From assembly GCA_036964625.1 (NCBI GenBank), contig JBALTG010000171.1:1-7583 (forward strand): 7,583 nt of DNA. The letters run 5' to 3'. Made by a program: the position numbers and the translations under genes. This document shows positions 1 to 5,469 of this stretch, one piece after another. This DNA is from Motiliproteus sp036964625 (GTDB lineage Bacteria > Pseudomonadota > Gammaproteobacteria > Pseudomonadales > Balneatricaceae). Below the pieces are notes generated by a model. That model worked only from the letters and a program-made list of their open reading frames with translations, did not search any database and was not told the origin of the DNA. Within the stretch, counting starts at the first letter, position 1, and every line of letters starts with the position of its first letter.

Positions 1-38
1 GGTTGTCCGGGTAGTAAAAATCGAGGTTGTCGCGCCAT
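1..38 (-). CDS. REP-associated tyrosine transposase (RAYT, Y1_Tnp/IS200-like), N-terminal fragment cut by window edge
   Basis: Read on the minus strand, an ATG at 38-36 opens a frame that runs off the window and gives MARQPRFLLPGQ. I recognise this as the typical N-terminus of RAYT proteins (pattern M-x-R-x-P-R-x-x-x-P-G, usually followed by a HUH-type region that is not visible here). A perfect AAGGAGG ribosome site (49-55) lies 10 nt upstream of the start. RAYTs are single-strand DNA transposases of the HUH/Y1 superfamily that nick at short hairpin repeats, and the repeat cluster just upstream (95-316) fits that. Only 12 codons are visible, so the catalytic HUH and tyrosine residues cannot be checked, nor whether the gene is intact. 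The call rests on the N-terminal motif, the ribosome site and the adjacent repeats. Confidence 0.6.
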   Translation of the reverse strand, partial: MARQPRFLLPGQ

Positions 39-48
39 TTTGTCAGTA

Positions 49-55
49 CCTCCTT
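49..55 (-). promoter_or_regulatory. Shine-Dalgarno of the partial RAYT gene
   Basis: On the minus strand this reads AAGGAGG, a full anti-16S match, 10 nt before the ATG at 38. It is the best ribosome site in the window and is the main reason for accepting so short a visible reading frame as a real gene start. Confidence 0.6.
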
Positions 56-94
56 GTACCTGTAGGTTTTTCCAGTAGCATAGCGGCCAGTTTA

Positions 95-316
95 GTCTTT
101 AGAGCGCAGAGTTGCGTCCGATCAATCGAGTCTGACCCCATTGAAGAAAGACCGAAATGGTCTTTAGAGCGCAGAGTTGCGTCCGATCAATCGAGTCTGA
201 CCCCATTGAAAGACCGACCCCATTGAAAGACCATTGAAATGGATCAATCGAGTCTGACCCCATTGAAATGACCCATTGAAAGAGCTGTTGGGTCGATCTA
301 GTCTGACCCCGTTGAA
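95..316. repeat. Cluster of RAYT-associated direct/inverted repeats (core GTCTGACCCCATTGAA)
   Basis: Two copies of a 51-bp unit, identical at every base, lie at 95-145 and 160-210. The last 26 bp of this unit recur at 242-267, and a degenerate copy sits at 295-316. Short partial copies of the tail (GACCCCATTGAA and versions with fewer C) lie at 216-227, 229-238 and 270-280, giving seven tails in all. Each full unit can fold in two ways: CGCA-GAGT-TGCG (105-116 in copy 1), and TCAAT paired with ATTGA around the GTCTGACCCC segment (122-126 with 140-144). The cluster begins about 55 bp upstream of the partial RAYT start, so these are probably the REP-like substrates or end sequences of that transposase family. 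From memory, GTCTGACCCC repeats are common next to Y1_Tnp genes in Gammaproteobacteria, but I could not search for this. No array of evenly spaced unique spacers exists, so it is not CRISPR. Confidence 0.8.
147..165. repeat. Hairpin at the junction of the two 51-bp repeats
   Basis: AAAGACC (147-153) and GGTCTTT (159-165) form a perfect 7-bp stem with a 5-nt loop, spanning the join between repeat copies 1 and 2. A second small inverted repeat, CCATT-GA-AATGG, lies at 231-242 just before copy 3. Such hairpins are plausible recognition structures for a single-strand transposase; that role is inferred. Confidence 0.5.
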
Positions 317-346
317 ATATTAAATCGAATAAGAGAGTTGTGAGCG

Positions 347-721
347 ATGTGGCTTAGAATGTGGCTAAAGAAATACTTCAAGCTGGCGATGTTTTTATTC
401 ATGGCGTTATCGGTAGCCGTTGTGCTTTTTCTTAAATGGGTAGCGCCGGAGCTCAGTGTTGAGCAGCGAGCCGAGGTGAACCGGTTGCTCGACAGTGAGC
501 AAGTCATCAAATCGTACGTCTGGAACCCGGAAGATCGGCTCTCTATAGGCGTGATCAAGGATCAGCTTGATCCGAAGGGCTACGCGCAAGGGCTTTGTCA
601 GAAAATGGAAGCACTCAATGCCTTTGGCGTCAACATCACCGTGGTTGATGTGATTAAACTGCAGCAGAGTGGTCTTGAAGAGTGGGACGAGATCGCTTAC
701 GTGCAATGCCCGCGTAAGTAG
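347..721 (+). CDS. Hypothetical small membrane-anchored protein (124 aa)
   Basis: I do not recognise this protein. It opens with a basic stretch (MWLRMWLKKYFK) followed by one hydrophobic segment at about residues 12-30, which should be a signal anchor. A roughly 90-residue soluble domain follows and probably faces the periplasm. It has an acidic helical part (about 35-55), a region with DPKGYAQGLCQ (75-85) and a C-terminal Cys at 121; Cys84 and Cys121 could pair. The chosen ATG at 347 has a weak purine-rich site (AAGAGAG, 331-337) 9 nt upstream. A second in-frame ATG at 359 would also keep the anchor, because the first codons are a near-duplicate (atgtggct at 347-354 and 359-366). The gene begins 30 bp after the RAYT repeat cluster and converges on nadC. 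The varied, globular-looking composition supports a real gene over a chance frame. Confidence 0.65.
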   Translation: MWLRMWLKKYFKLAMFLFMALSVAVVLFLKWVAPELSVEQRAEVNRLLDSEQVIKSYVWNPEDRLSIGVIKDQLDPKGYAQGLCQKMEALNAFGVNITVVDVIKLQQSGLEEWDEIAYVQCPRK

Positions 722-727
722 CGCTGT

Positions 728-760
728 TGGCGTAAAGAACTATCTGGCGTAAAGAGCTAT
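728..760. repeat. Two-copy 16-bp tandem repeat after the small membrane-protein gene
   Basis: TGGCGTAAAGAACTAT (728-743) is followed one base later by TGGCGTAAAGAGCTAT (745-760), differing at one base. It lies between the stop codon at 721 and the hairpin at 766. It looks like a recent short duplication; no function is evident. Confidence 0.6.
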
Positions 761-765
761 GCAGG

Positions 766-797
766 CAGGGTTATGAAGTCGACCTCCATAACCCCTG
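766..797. terminator. Possible bidirectional terminator hairpin between convergent genes
   Basis: GGGTTATG (768-775) pairs with CATAACCC (787-794), and the stem can extend by CA/TG across a bulged C at 795. The loop is about 11 nt. It lies between the ends of the small membrane-protein gene (plus) and nadC (minus), where a shared terminator is expected. Neither side has a clear U-tract, so its activity as an intrinsic terminator is uncertain. Confidence 0.4.
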
Positions 798-807
798 TTG
801 GCGCGTG

Positions 808-1662
808 TTAATCGATAAAACGCATCGATAGGTCCACCGACTGGCAATCTTTGGTCAGTGCCCCTATAGAGATGTAATCCACCCCGGTTTCGGCGTAGCT
901 CAGCAGCGTATCCTGGGTGATGCCGCCGGAGGCTTCGAGCTTGGTGGCGCCGCCGCTCTGCTGTTGGTTTTGATGCACGGCGATGCGCATCTCGGCCAGC
1001 GAGAAATTGTCCAGCATGATGATATCGGCGCGGCTATCGAGCGCCTGCTGGAACTCCTCCAGGGATTCTACTTCCACCTCGACCGGCTTGCCGGGTTCAT
1101 TCAGGCGCGCCTGGTCGATGGCGTTTTTTATCCCGCTGCAGGCGGCGATATGGTTCTCTTTAATTAAGAATGCATCGTACAGGCCGATGCGGTGGTTATA
1201 ACAACCGCCGCAGCTAACCGCGTATTTCTGGGCATTGCGCAGCCCCGGCAGGGTCTTGCGGGTGTCGAGCAGTTTGACCGCCGTGCTGCGCACCTGCTCG
1301 GCGTAGTCATGGCTGCGGCTGGCGGTACCCGACAGCGTTTGCAGCAGGTTCAGGGCGCAGCGTTCGGCGGTCAGCAGTGAGCGCGCCGGGCCTTCGGCCT
1401 GAAATAGCGGTTGATTGGGCTCGACCCGGTTACCGTCGGCGACCTGCCAGTGCAGCTTGACCCCGGGGTCTACCTGGCGAAACACCTCGGTGACCCAGTC
1501 GCGCCCGCAGATCGTGGCGTGATCACGGCAGATCACCTCGGCCCTGGCCTGCTGGCTGGCCGGAATCAGTGCGGCGGTGATATCGCCACTGCCGATATCC
1601 TCCTCCAGCGCGCGCTTGACGGTGAGTTCTAGGTCGGTTTTAAGGTGCGCCGGTACGGACAT
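808..1662 (-). CDS. nadC: Nicotinate-nucleotide diphosphorylase (carboxylating), quinolinate phosphoribosyltransferase
   Basis: NadC converts quinolinate and PRPP into nicotinate mononucleotide, CO2 and pyrophosphate in the cytoplasmic de novo NAD pathway. The 284-aa product has the usual length and matches the family throughout. The N-terminal part contains ALEEDIGSGDIT (18-29) and the ER motif in LLTAERCALNLLQTLSG (R101). The barrel domain has DTRKTLPGLR (133-142), HR at 157-158, LIKENH (166-171), the acidic VEVEVE (194-199), IIMLDN (214-219), ASGGI (244-248) and ISIGALTK (264-271). These include the Arg, Lys, His and acidic residues known to bind substrates. CGGCYNHR has Cys where many members have a third Gly. 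The frame stays open 145 codons further upstream, antisense to ampD, but homology begins only after the ATG at 1662. An ACGAG lies shortly upstream of that ATG. The gene is divergent from ampD. Confidence 0.96.
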   Translation of the reverse strand: MSVPAHLKTDLELTVKRALEEDIGSGDITAALIPASQQARAEVICRDHATICGRDWVTEVFRQVDPGVKLHWQVADGNRVEPNQPLFQAEGPARSLLTAERCALNLLQTLSGTASRSHDYAEQVRSTAVKLLDTRKTLPGLRNAQKYAVSCGGCYNHRIGLYDAFLIKENHIAACSGIKNAIDQARLNEPGKPVEVEVESLEEFQQALDSRADIIMLDNFSLAEMRIAVHQNQQQSGGATKLEASGGITQDTLLSYAETGVDYISIGALTKDCQSVDLSMRFID

Positions 1663-1712
1663 GGTTAGATCTCGTGTAAGCAGTGGTGGATAGTGATATC
1701 TAAAGAGGCGGC

Positions 1713-1721
1713 ATTTTAGCA
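1713..1721 (-). promoter_or_regulatory. Predicted extended -10 promoter element for nadC
   Basis: On the minus strand this reads TGCTAAAAT, an extended -10 (TGn followed by TAAAAT, 5 of 6 to TATAAT), about 50 bp upstream of the nadC start. No well-spaced -35 is visible, which is acceptable for extended -10 promoters. This is a prediction from motif and position only. Confidence 0.4.
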
Positions 1722-1745
1722 GATTCCTCTGTGGACAACAGCGGG

Positions 1746-1751
1746 TATACT
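1746..1751 (+). promoter_or_regulatory. Predicted -10 element for ampD
   Basis: TATACT matches TATAAT at 5 of 6 positions and lies 25 bp upstream of the ampD start, so transcription would start only a little before the GGAG ribosome site. The -35 region (TTCCTC, 1724-1729) is poor, so the promoter may be weak or activator-dependent. Confidence 0.35.
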
Positions 1752-1776
1752 GGCGAGCAGATTCTGGAGCCTGGTG

Positions 1777-2358
1777 ATGATGGTGTCGGTTAGTCCTGCA
1801 GTGGTTGATTTTACTCTTTCCGAGCACTGGTTTGCTCATGCCCGGTGCTGCCTGTCGCCAAATCAAAATGCGCGCCCCGAGGGCTGCCTGCCGGAGCTGT
1901 TGGTGATCCATAATATCAGTCTGCCGCCGGGCCAGTTCGGGGGCGGCCAGGTGCAGGCGTTGTTTCAAAATAGTCTTGATCCTGAGGCGCATCCCTATTT
2001 TGCTCAGATCTCGGCGTTGGCGGTGTCGGCGCATCTGCTGCTGGAGCGGGATGGTGCCCTGACCCAGTTTGTCGGTTTTGATCGGCGCGCCTGGCATGCC
2101 GGGGTTTCATGCTATCAGGGGCGTGAGGGTTGTAACGATTTTTCGATCGGGATCGAGCTTGAGGGCTGTGATGATGTTCCCTATAGCGATATCCAGTACC
2201 AGCAGCTGGCAACGCTGATTACTCGGCTGCTGCAGGGTTATCCGACGCTGTCTCGCACGCGGATTGTGGGGCATAGCGATATCGCCCCGGGGCGCAAAAC
2301 CGATCCCGGCCCGGCGTTTGATTGGCTGCGTTTGCAGCGATTGTTAGCAACCGTTTAA
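1777..2358 (+). CDS. ampD: 1,6-anhydro-N-acetylmuramyl-L-alanine amidase AmpD
   Basis: AmpD is a cytoplasmic zinc amidase (Amidase_2 family). It removes the peptide from 1,6-anhydroMurNAc-peptides during murein recycling. Its loss raises inducer levels for AmpR-controlled beta-lactamase where such a system exists. The 193-aa product aligns with E. coli AmpD over its length: VIHNISLPPGQFGG (zinc His45), HPYFAQI, VSAHLLL, RAWHAGVS, CNDFSIGIELEG (catalytic Glu127) and VGHSDIAPGRKTDPGPAFDW (zinc His166 and Asp176, catalytic Lys174). All key residues are present. I chose ATG 1777 because GGAG (1766-1769) lies 7 nt upstream; GTG 1774 and ATG 1780 are alternatives. ampE, which often follows ampD, is absent here: a Fur-like box and an iron-transport ATPase gene come next. 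Confidence 0.96.
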   Translation: MMVSVSPAVVDFTLSEHWFAHARCCLSPNQNARPEGCLPELLVIHNISLPPGQFGGGQVQALFQNSLDPEAHPYFAQISALAVSAHLLLERDGALTQFVGFDRRAWHAGVSCYQGREGCNDFSIGIELEGCDDVPYSDIQYQQLATLITRLLQGYPTLSRTRIVGHSDIAPGRKTDPGPAFDWLRLQRLLATV

Positions 2359-2414
2359 GCCATTGCTGCGGGCCTAAAGACGAGTCTGCTGTGGGGATTA
2401 ATAACGGTGGTAAT

Positions 2415-2433
2415 AAGAATGATTAGCATTTAT
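2415..2433 (+). promoter_or_regulatory. Predicted Fur box upstream of the iron-transporter ATPase gene
   Basis: AAGAATGATTAGCATTTAT matches the classical 19-bp Fur consensus at 12 positions by hand count and centres on the near-palindrome AATGATTAGCATT (2418-2430). It overlaps a good -10-like hexamer, so Fur-Fe(II) binding should block RNA polymerase. It lies about 130 bp upstream of the ATPase start, leaving a long leader with no ORF I can support. The iron-transport product downstream strengthens the call. Confidence 0.6.
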
Positions 2434-2436
2434 GAT
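2431..2436 (+). promoter_or_regulatory. Predicted -10 element for the ATPase gene, overlapping the Fur box
   Basis: TATGAT matches TATAAT at 5 of 6 positions. The sequence 17 bp upstream (TGGTAA, 2408-2413) is a poor -35. The implied leader of about 120 nt carries a GC-rich near-palindrome (GCATCCCCGGGGTGC, 2484-2498) and a small stem TACGC-GCT-GCGTA (2522-2534) followed by a T-run at 2542-2547. Confidence 0.35.
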
Positions 2437-2563
2437 GGCGATTGTCGGTGCGGTTCGTATGGGTATTGAGCGGATTCAAACGTGCATCCCCGGGGTGCCA
2501 GGTTGATACTCTTTATCGCTGTACGCGCTGCGTAGACCCTCTTTTTTCTGCGCCGGAGCCCGC

Positions 2564-3616
2564 ATGCCACCGCTATTGTCAGTCGAACAGATCGAGTGCC
2601 GTTACCAGCAACACGTGGTGGTGCAACAGCTGAGTTTTGCGGTGGCGGAGGGCGAGATCGCCTGTCTGCTCGGTCCGAGCGGCTGCGGTAAAACCACCGT
2701 ATTGCGGTCGATTGCGGGTTTTAACCCGATCTATAGCGGCTGCCTGCGCCTGGGTGGCCAGTTGATGACCACGCCGCAGCGCAGTGTGCCGCCGGAGCAG
2801 CGTAACATCGGCATGGTGTTCCAGGATTACGCCCTGTTTCCGCATCTCAGCGTGCGCGATAATATCTGTTTTGGGCTGCATCAGCAGTCGTCGGCACAGC
2901 GCCGCAAGCTGGTCGATCATCTGCTCCAGCTGGTTGAATTGAAAGGGATGGCGAGCCGCTACCCACATGAACTCTCGGGGGGGCAGCAGCAGCGTGTGGC
3001 GCTGGCACGGGCGCTGGCGCCTAAGCCTAAGCTGTTGCTGATGGATGAGCCCTTCTCTAATCTGGATTCCGAGCTACGCCGGCAGTTGTCGGTCGAGGTG
3101 CGCGATATTCTCAAGGAGGAGGGGATCACCGCCATCATGGTGACCCACGACCAGAACGAGGCTTTCACCGTCAGCGATAAGCTGGGTGTGTTGGCGGGTG
3201 GTTTGCTGCAGCAGTGGGATACGCCGTTTCAGATCTATCACCATCCCGCCAATATGAAGGTTGCCAACTTTGTCGGCGAGGGCACGTTTGTCACCGGTCG
3301 TGCGTTGGACGGGGGGCTGGTCGAAACCGATATCGGCTTGATCAAAGGGTCACGCAACGGCTGGCAGCAGGGCGAGCGGTTGGATGTGTTTTTACGCCCG
3401 CACGAGATCGTTCCCGGCTGTGGTGAGTGTGCGGTTCAGGGGGAGTTGGTGAAGAAAGAGTTTCTCGGCACCTCGACCCTGTATACCCTCAAGCTGCCCA
3501 CCGGCAGTCTGGTGGAGTCCTCCTTTATCAATTCAGAGCACGATTATCAGGTGGGTGAGCAGATCGGCCTGCGGGTCGAAACCGCTAATCTGGTGACTTT
3601 TAAGGTGTCTGCCTGA
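2564..3616 (+). CDS. Ferric-iron ABC transporter ATP-binding protein (FbpC/SfuC/HitC type)
   Basis: This is the cytoplasmic motor of an Fe(III) importer, expected to dimerise on the permease encoded at 3689-5368. The 350-aa product has Walker A GPSGCGKTT (37-45), Q-loop MVFQDYALFPH with Gln87, signature LSGGQQQR (137-144), Walker B LLLMDE (157-162), D-loop SNLD (165-168) and H-loop THD with His195. A C-terminal TOBE-like regulatory region spans about 240-345 (FVGEGTFVTG, FLRPHEI). The length and the C-terminal extension are those of the CUT1/FbpC/PotA group. Sequence alone does not separate iron from spermidine or sulfate transporters; the neighbouring binding protein and the Fur boxes point to iron. 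The start has GGAG (2555-2558) 5 nt upstream. The gene has its own Fur-like control and converges on the permease instead of sharing its operon. Confidence 0.9.
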   Translation: MPPLLSVEQIECRYQQHVVVQQLSFAVAEGEIACLLGPSGCGKTTVLRSIAGFNPIYSGCLRLGGQLMTTPQRSVPPEQRNIGMVFQDYALFPHLSVRDNICFGLHQQSSAQRRKLVDHLLQLVELKGMASRYPHELSGGQQQRVALARALAPKPKLLLMDEPFSNLDSELRRQLSVEVRDILKEEGITAIMVTHDQNEAFTVSDKLGVLAGGLLQQWDTPFQIYHHPANMKVANFVGEGTFVTGRALDGGLVETDIGLIKGSRNGWQQGERLDVFLRPHEIVPGCGECAVQGELVKKEFLGTSTLYTLKLPTGSLVESSFINSEHDYQVGEQIGLRVETANLVTFKVSA

Positions 3617-3687
3617 GGTCCGATTTCGGGCATTTCAAAGTTAAGACTTCGAGGCTTAAGCCTCAGGGGCATGCCTCAGGGTCCTGC
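3612..3687. terminator. Palindrome-rich convergent intergenic region, probable bidirectional terminator
   Basis: The gap between the ATPase and permease genes is packed with palindromes: GAGGCTTAAGCCTC (3651-3664, perfect), GGCATGCC (3668-3675) and CAGGGTCCTG (3677-3686). CCTGAGG (3612-3618), which includes the ATPase stop codon, can pair with either CCTCAGG (3661-3667 or 3674-3680), so several folds compete. There is no clear U-tract on either strand. Its placement between two converging stops suggests transcription termination or collision control. Confidence 0.45.
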
Positions 3688-3688
3688 A

Positions 3689-5368
3689 CTAGCGACTGCG
3701 CGAGGCGGTAATCGAGCGGCTCAGCAGGATTACCGGAATCAATCCTACCAGTACAATCAGCAGGGCGCTGAGCGCCGACTGCTCGATCATCTCATCCGAC
3801 GCATATTGATACACCTGGGTTGCCAGGGTATCGAAGTTGAAGGGTCGCAGAATCAAGGTGGCGGGTAGCTCTTTCATACAATCGACAAACACCACCAGAG
3901 CGCCCGTGAGCAGGCCGCCGCGAATCAGTGGCAGGTGCACCCGGCGCAGAGTCTTGAAGCTGTTGTGGCCGAGTGAGCGCGACGCCATATCCATGGTCGG
4001 GGTGACTTTGGCCAGGCTGGATTCGATCGAGCCGGTGGCGACGGTCAGAAAGCGCACCACATAGGCAAATACGATTGCAAAGGCGCTGCCACTGAGTAGC
4101 AGGCCGGTGGAGACACCGAACTGCTCGCGCATGAAGGCATCGAGGCTGTTATCGAAGGCGGCAAACGGAATGATCACCCCGATCGCCAGCACCGCGCCAG
4201 GCAGAGCGTAACCCAATCCGGACGCACGCACGGCCGTCAGCAGCAGCTTGCTGCTGTGCAGGCGTTTGCTGTAAGCCAGCAGCAGGCCGATCAGGCAGCA
4301 CAGCAGCGCGGCGATGGCCGACAGTACAAAGCTGTTGCCGGCGATGGTCAGGAACTCGGCGGTCCAGGAGGATTCGAAGTGGCGCAGGGCGTAGTTGCCC
4401 AGGACCAGTATCGGTACCACAAATCCGGCCACGAAGGGCAGCCCGCAGGCCAGGACTGCAGCAGCGGCCCGCCAGCCTTTGAGCTGATAGGTATCGAGTG
4501 CACGATAGCGGTCGGCGCCGCTGAAGTTCTTCTGCTGGGCCCGCCCAATGCGTTCCAAGCTCATTAGAATGACTACGAAAATCAACAGCATGCTGGCAAT
4601 CTGCGCCGCTCCGCCGAGGTTCCCCATGTTCAGCCAGGTGTCGTAGATGGCGGCGCTGAGGCTCTTCACCGCAAAATAATCGACGGTGCCGAAGTCGTTG
4701 ATGGTTTCCATCAAGACCAGTGACAGGCCGACCGCGATGCCGGGACGGGCCATCGGCAGCGAGACCCGATAAAAACTTTGCCAGGGGGTGCAGCCCAGGG
4801 TGCGGCTGGCGGCCTGAACATTGGCCGACTGTTCCAGAAATGCGGCCCGTGCGAGCATGTAGACGTAGGGATAGAGCACCAGCGCCAGCATCAGGATGGC
4901 ACCACCCAGGGTGCGGATATCCGGAAACCAATAATCGTGCGCACTGCGCCAACCGAATAACTCACGCAGCATTATTTGCACCGGGCCGGAATATTCCAGC
5001 AGATCGGTGTATACGTAGGCGATCACATAGGCAGGAACCGCAAAGGGCAGCAGCAGGGCCCATTCAAACAGGCGCCGGCCAGGAAACTGACACATGGTGA
5101 CCAGCCAGGCGCTGCCAACACCCAGCAGTACCGACAGCGCGCCGACGCCGGCCATCAGCCACAGGGTGGTCGCCACATAGTGTGGCAGCACTGTGGCGGC
5201 CAGATGGCTCCAGATGTTTTCGTTAGGAAACAGCGCGATCCAGAATACCGACGCGATCGGCAGACAGACCAGAAGGGCGACAGCAAGCGCGGATAACAAC
5301 CAGCCGGAATGATGCCCGGAACGGGGTTTGGCGAGTGGGGTGGAGATCTCCTGAATTGCGCTATCCAT
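3689..5368 (-). CDS. Ferric-iron ABC transporter permease, fused two-domain (FbpB/SfuB/HitB type)
   Basis: This inner-membrane permease carries Fe(III) released by the periplasmic binding protein. The 559-aa product consists of two fused BPD_transp_1-like halves, each with about six membrane segments, as in FbpB/SfuB. The first hydrophobic helix is at about 23-47. The first EAA-type coupling loop is at about 186-210 (AASRTLGC...RVSLPMARPG), the second half starts near 300, and its EAA loop is at about 461-484 (MASRSLGH...RVHLPLIRGG). The EAA loops are the docking sites for the ATPase. The start at 5368 is the only ATG after an in-frame stop a few codons upstream. It lacks a good Shine-Dalgarno, so translation may be inefficient or depend on context. 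It follows the binding-protein gene by 101 bp on the same strand, with a strong stem-loop between them. Confidence 0.93.
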   Translation of the reverse strand: MDSAIQEISTPLAKPRSGHHSGWLLSALAVALLVCLPIASVFWIALFPNENIWSHLAATVLPHYVATTLWLMAGVGALSVLLGVGSAWLVTMCQFPGRRLFEWALLLPFAVPAYVIAYVYTDLLEYSGPVQIMLRELFGWRSAHDYWFPDIRTLGGAILMLALVLYPYVYMLARAAFLEQSANVQAASRTLGCTPWQSFYRVSLPMARPGIAVGLSLVLMETINDFGTVDYFAVKSLSAAIYDTWLNMGNLGGAAQIASMLLIFVVILMSLERIGRAQQKNFSGADRYRALDTYQLKGWRAAAAVLACGLPFVAGFVVPILVLGNYALRHFESSWTAEFLTIAGNSFVLSAIAALLCCLIGLLLAYSKRLHSSKLLLTAVRASGLGYALPGAVLAIGVIIPFAAFDNSLDAFMREQFGVSTGLLLSGSAFAIVFAYVVRFLTVATGSIESSLAKVTPTMDMASRSLGHNSFKTLRRVHLPLIRGGLLTGALVVFVDCMKELPATLILRPFNFDTLATQVYQYASDEMIEQSALSALLIVLVGLIPVILLSRSITASRSR

Positions 5369-5431
5369 CGGTTGACCGGTGAGTTAAAGAGAGAATAAGG
5401 GTGTTCTACATAGCATGCCTGTAACGCATAA

Positions 5432-5451
5432 AGGGCAGCGCGGGCTGCCCT
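5432..5451 (-). terminator. Intra-operon stem-loop between binding-protein and permease genes
   Basis: AGGGCAGC (5432-5439) and GCTGCCCT (5444-5451) form a perfect, GC-rich 8-bp stem with a 4-nt loop just after the binding-protein stop. On the minus strand only TT follows, then mixed sequence, so this is not a full intrinsic terminator. In binding-protein-dependent importers such stem-loops commonly stabilise the upstream mRNA or cut read-through, leaving more binding protein than permease. I infer that role here. Confidence 0.6.
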
Positions 5452-5469
5452 GGGTGCGGAGCTCAATTA

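Noticed and set aside
95..316. CRISPR array
   Set aside because: Copies are unevenly spaced, differ in length and lack unique spacers of constant size. No cas genes are visible.
407..706. Minus-strand open frame opposite the small membrane-protein gene
   Set aside because: The plus-strand frame has a better start context, a membrane anchor and balanced composition. The antisense frame shows no motif.
1663..2097. 145-codon upstream extension of the nadC frame, antisense to ampD
   Set aside because: The extension is rich in Arg, Gln and His, has no NadC homology and lies fully opposite the conserved ampD sequence. The ATG at 1662 gives the normal family length.
2442..2633. 63-codon plus-strand frame overlapping the ATPase start
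   Set aside because: It overlaps the ATPase N-terminus out of frame, has no recognisable motif and has no convincing ribosome site.
4149..4952. Long alternative-frame open reading frame inside the permease gene
   Set aside because: It is a composition-driven shadow of the permease. Its translation shows no motif, whereas the overlapping frame encodes the conserved permease.
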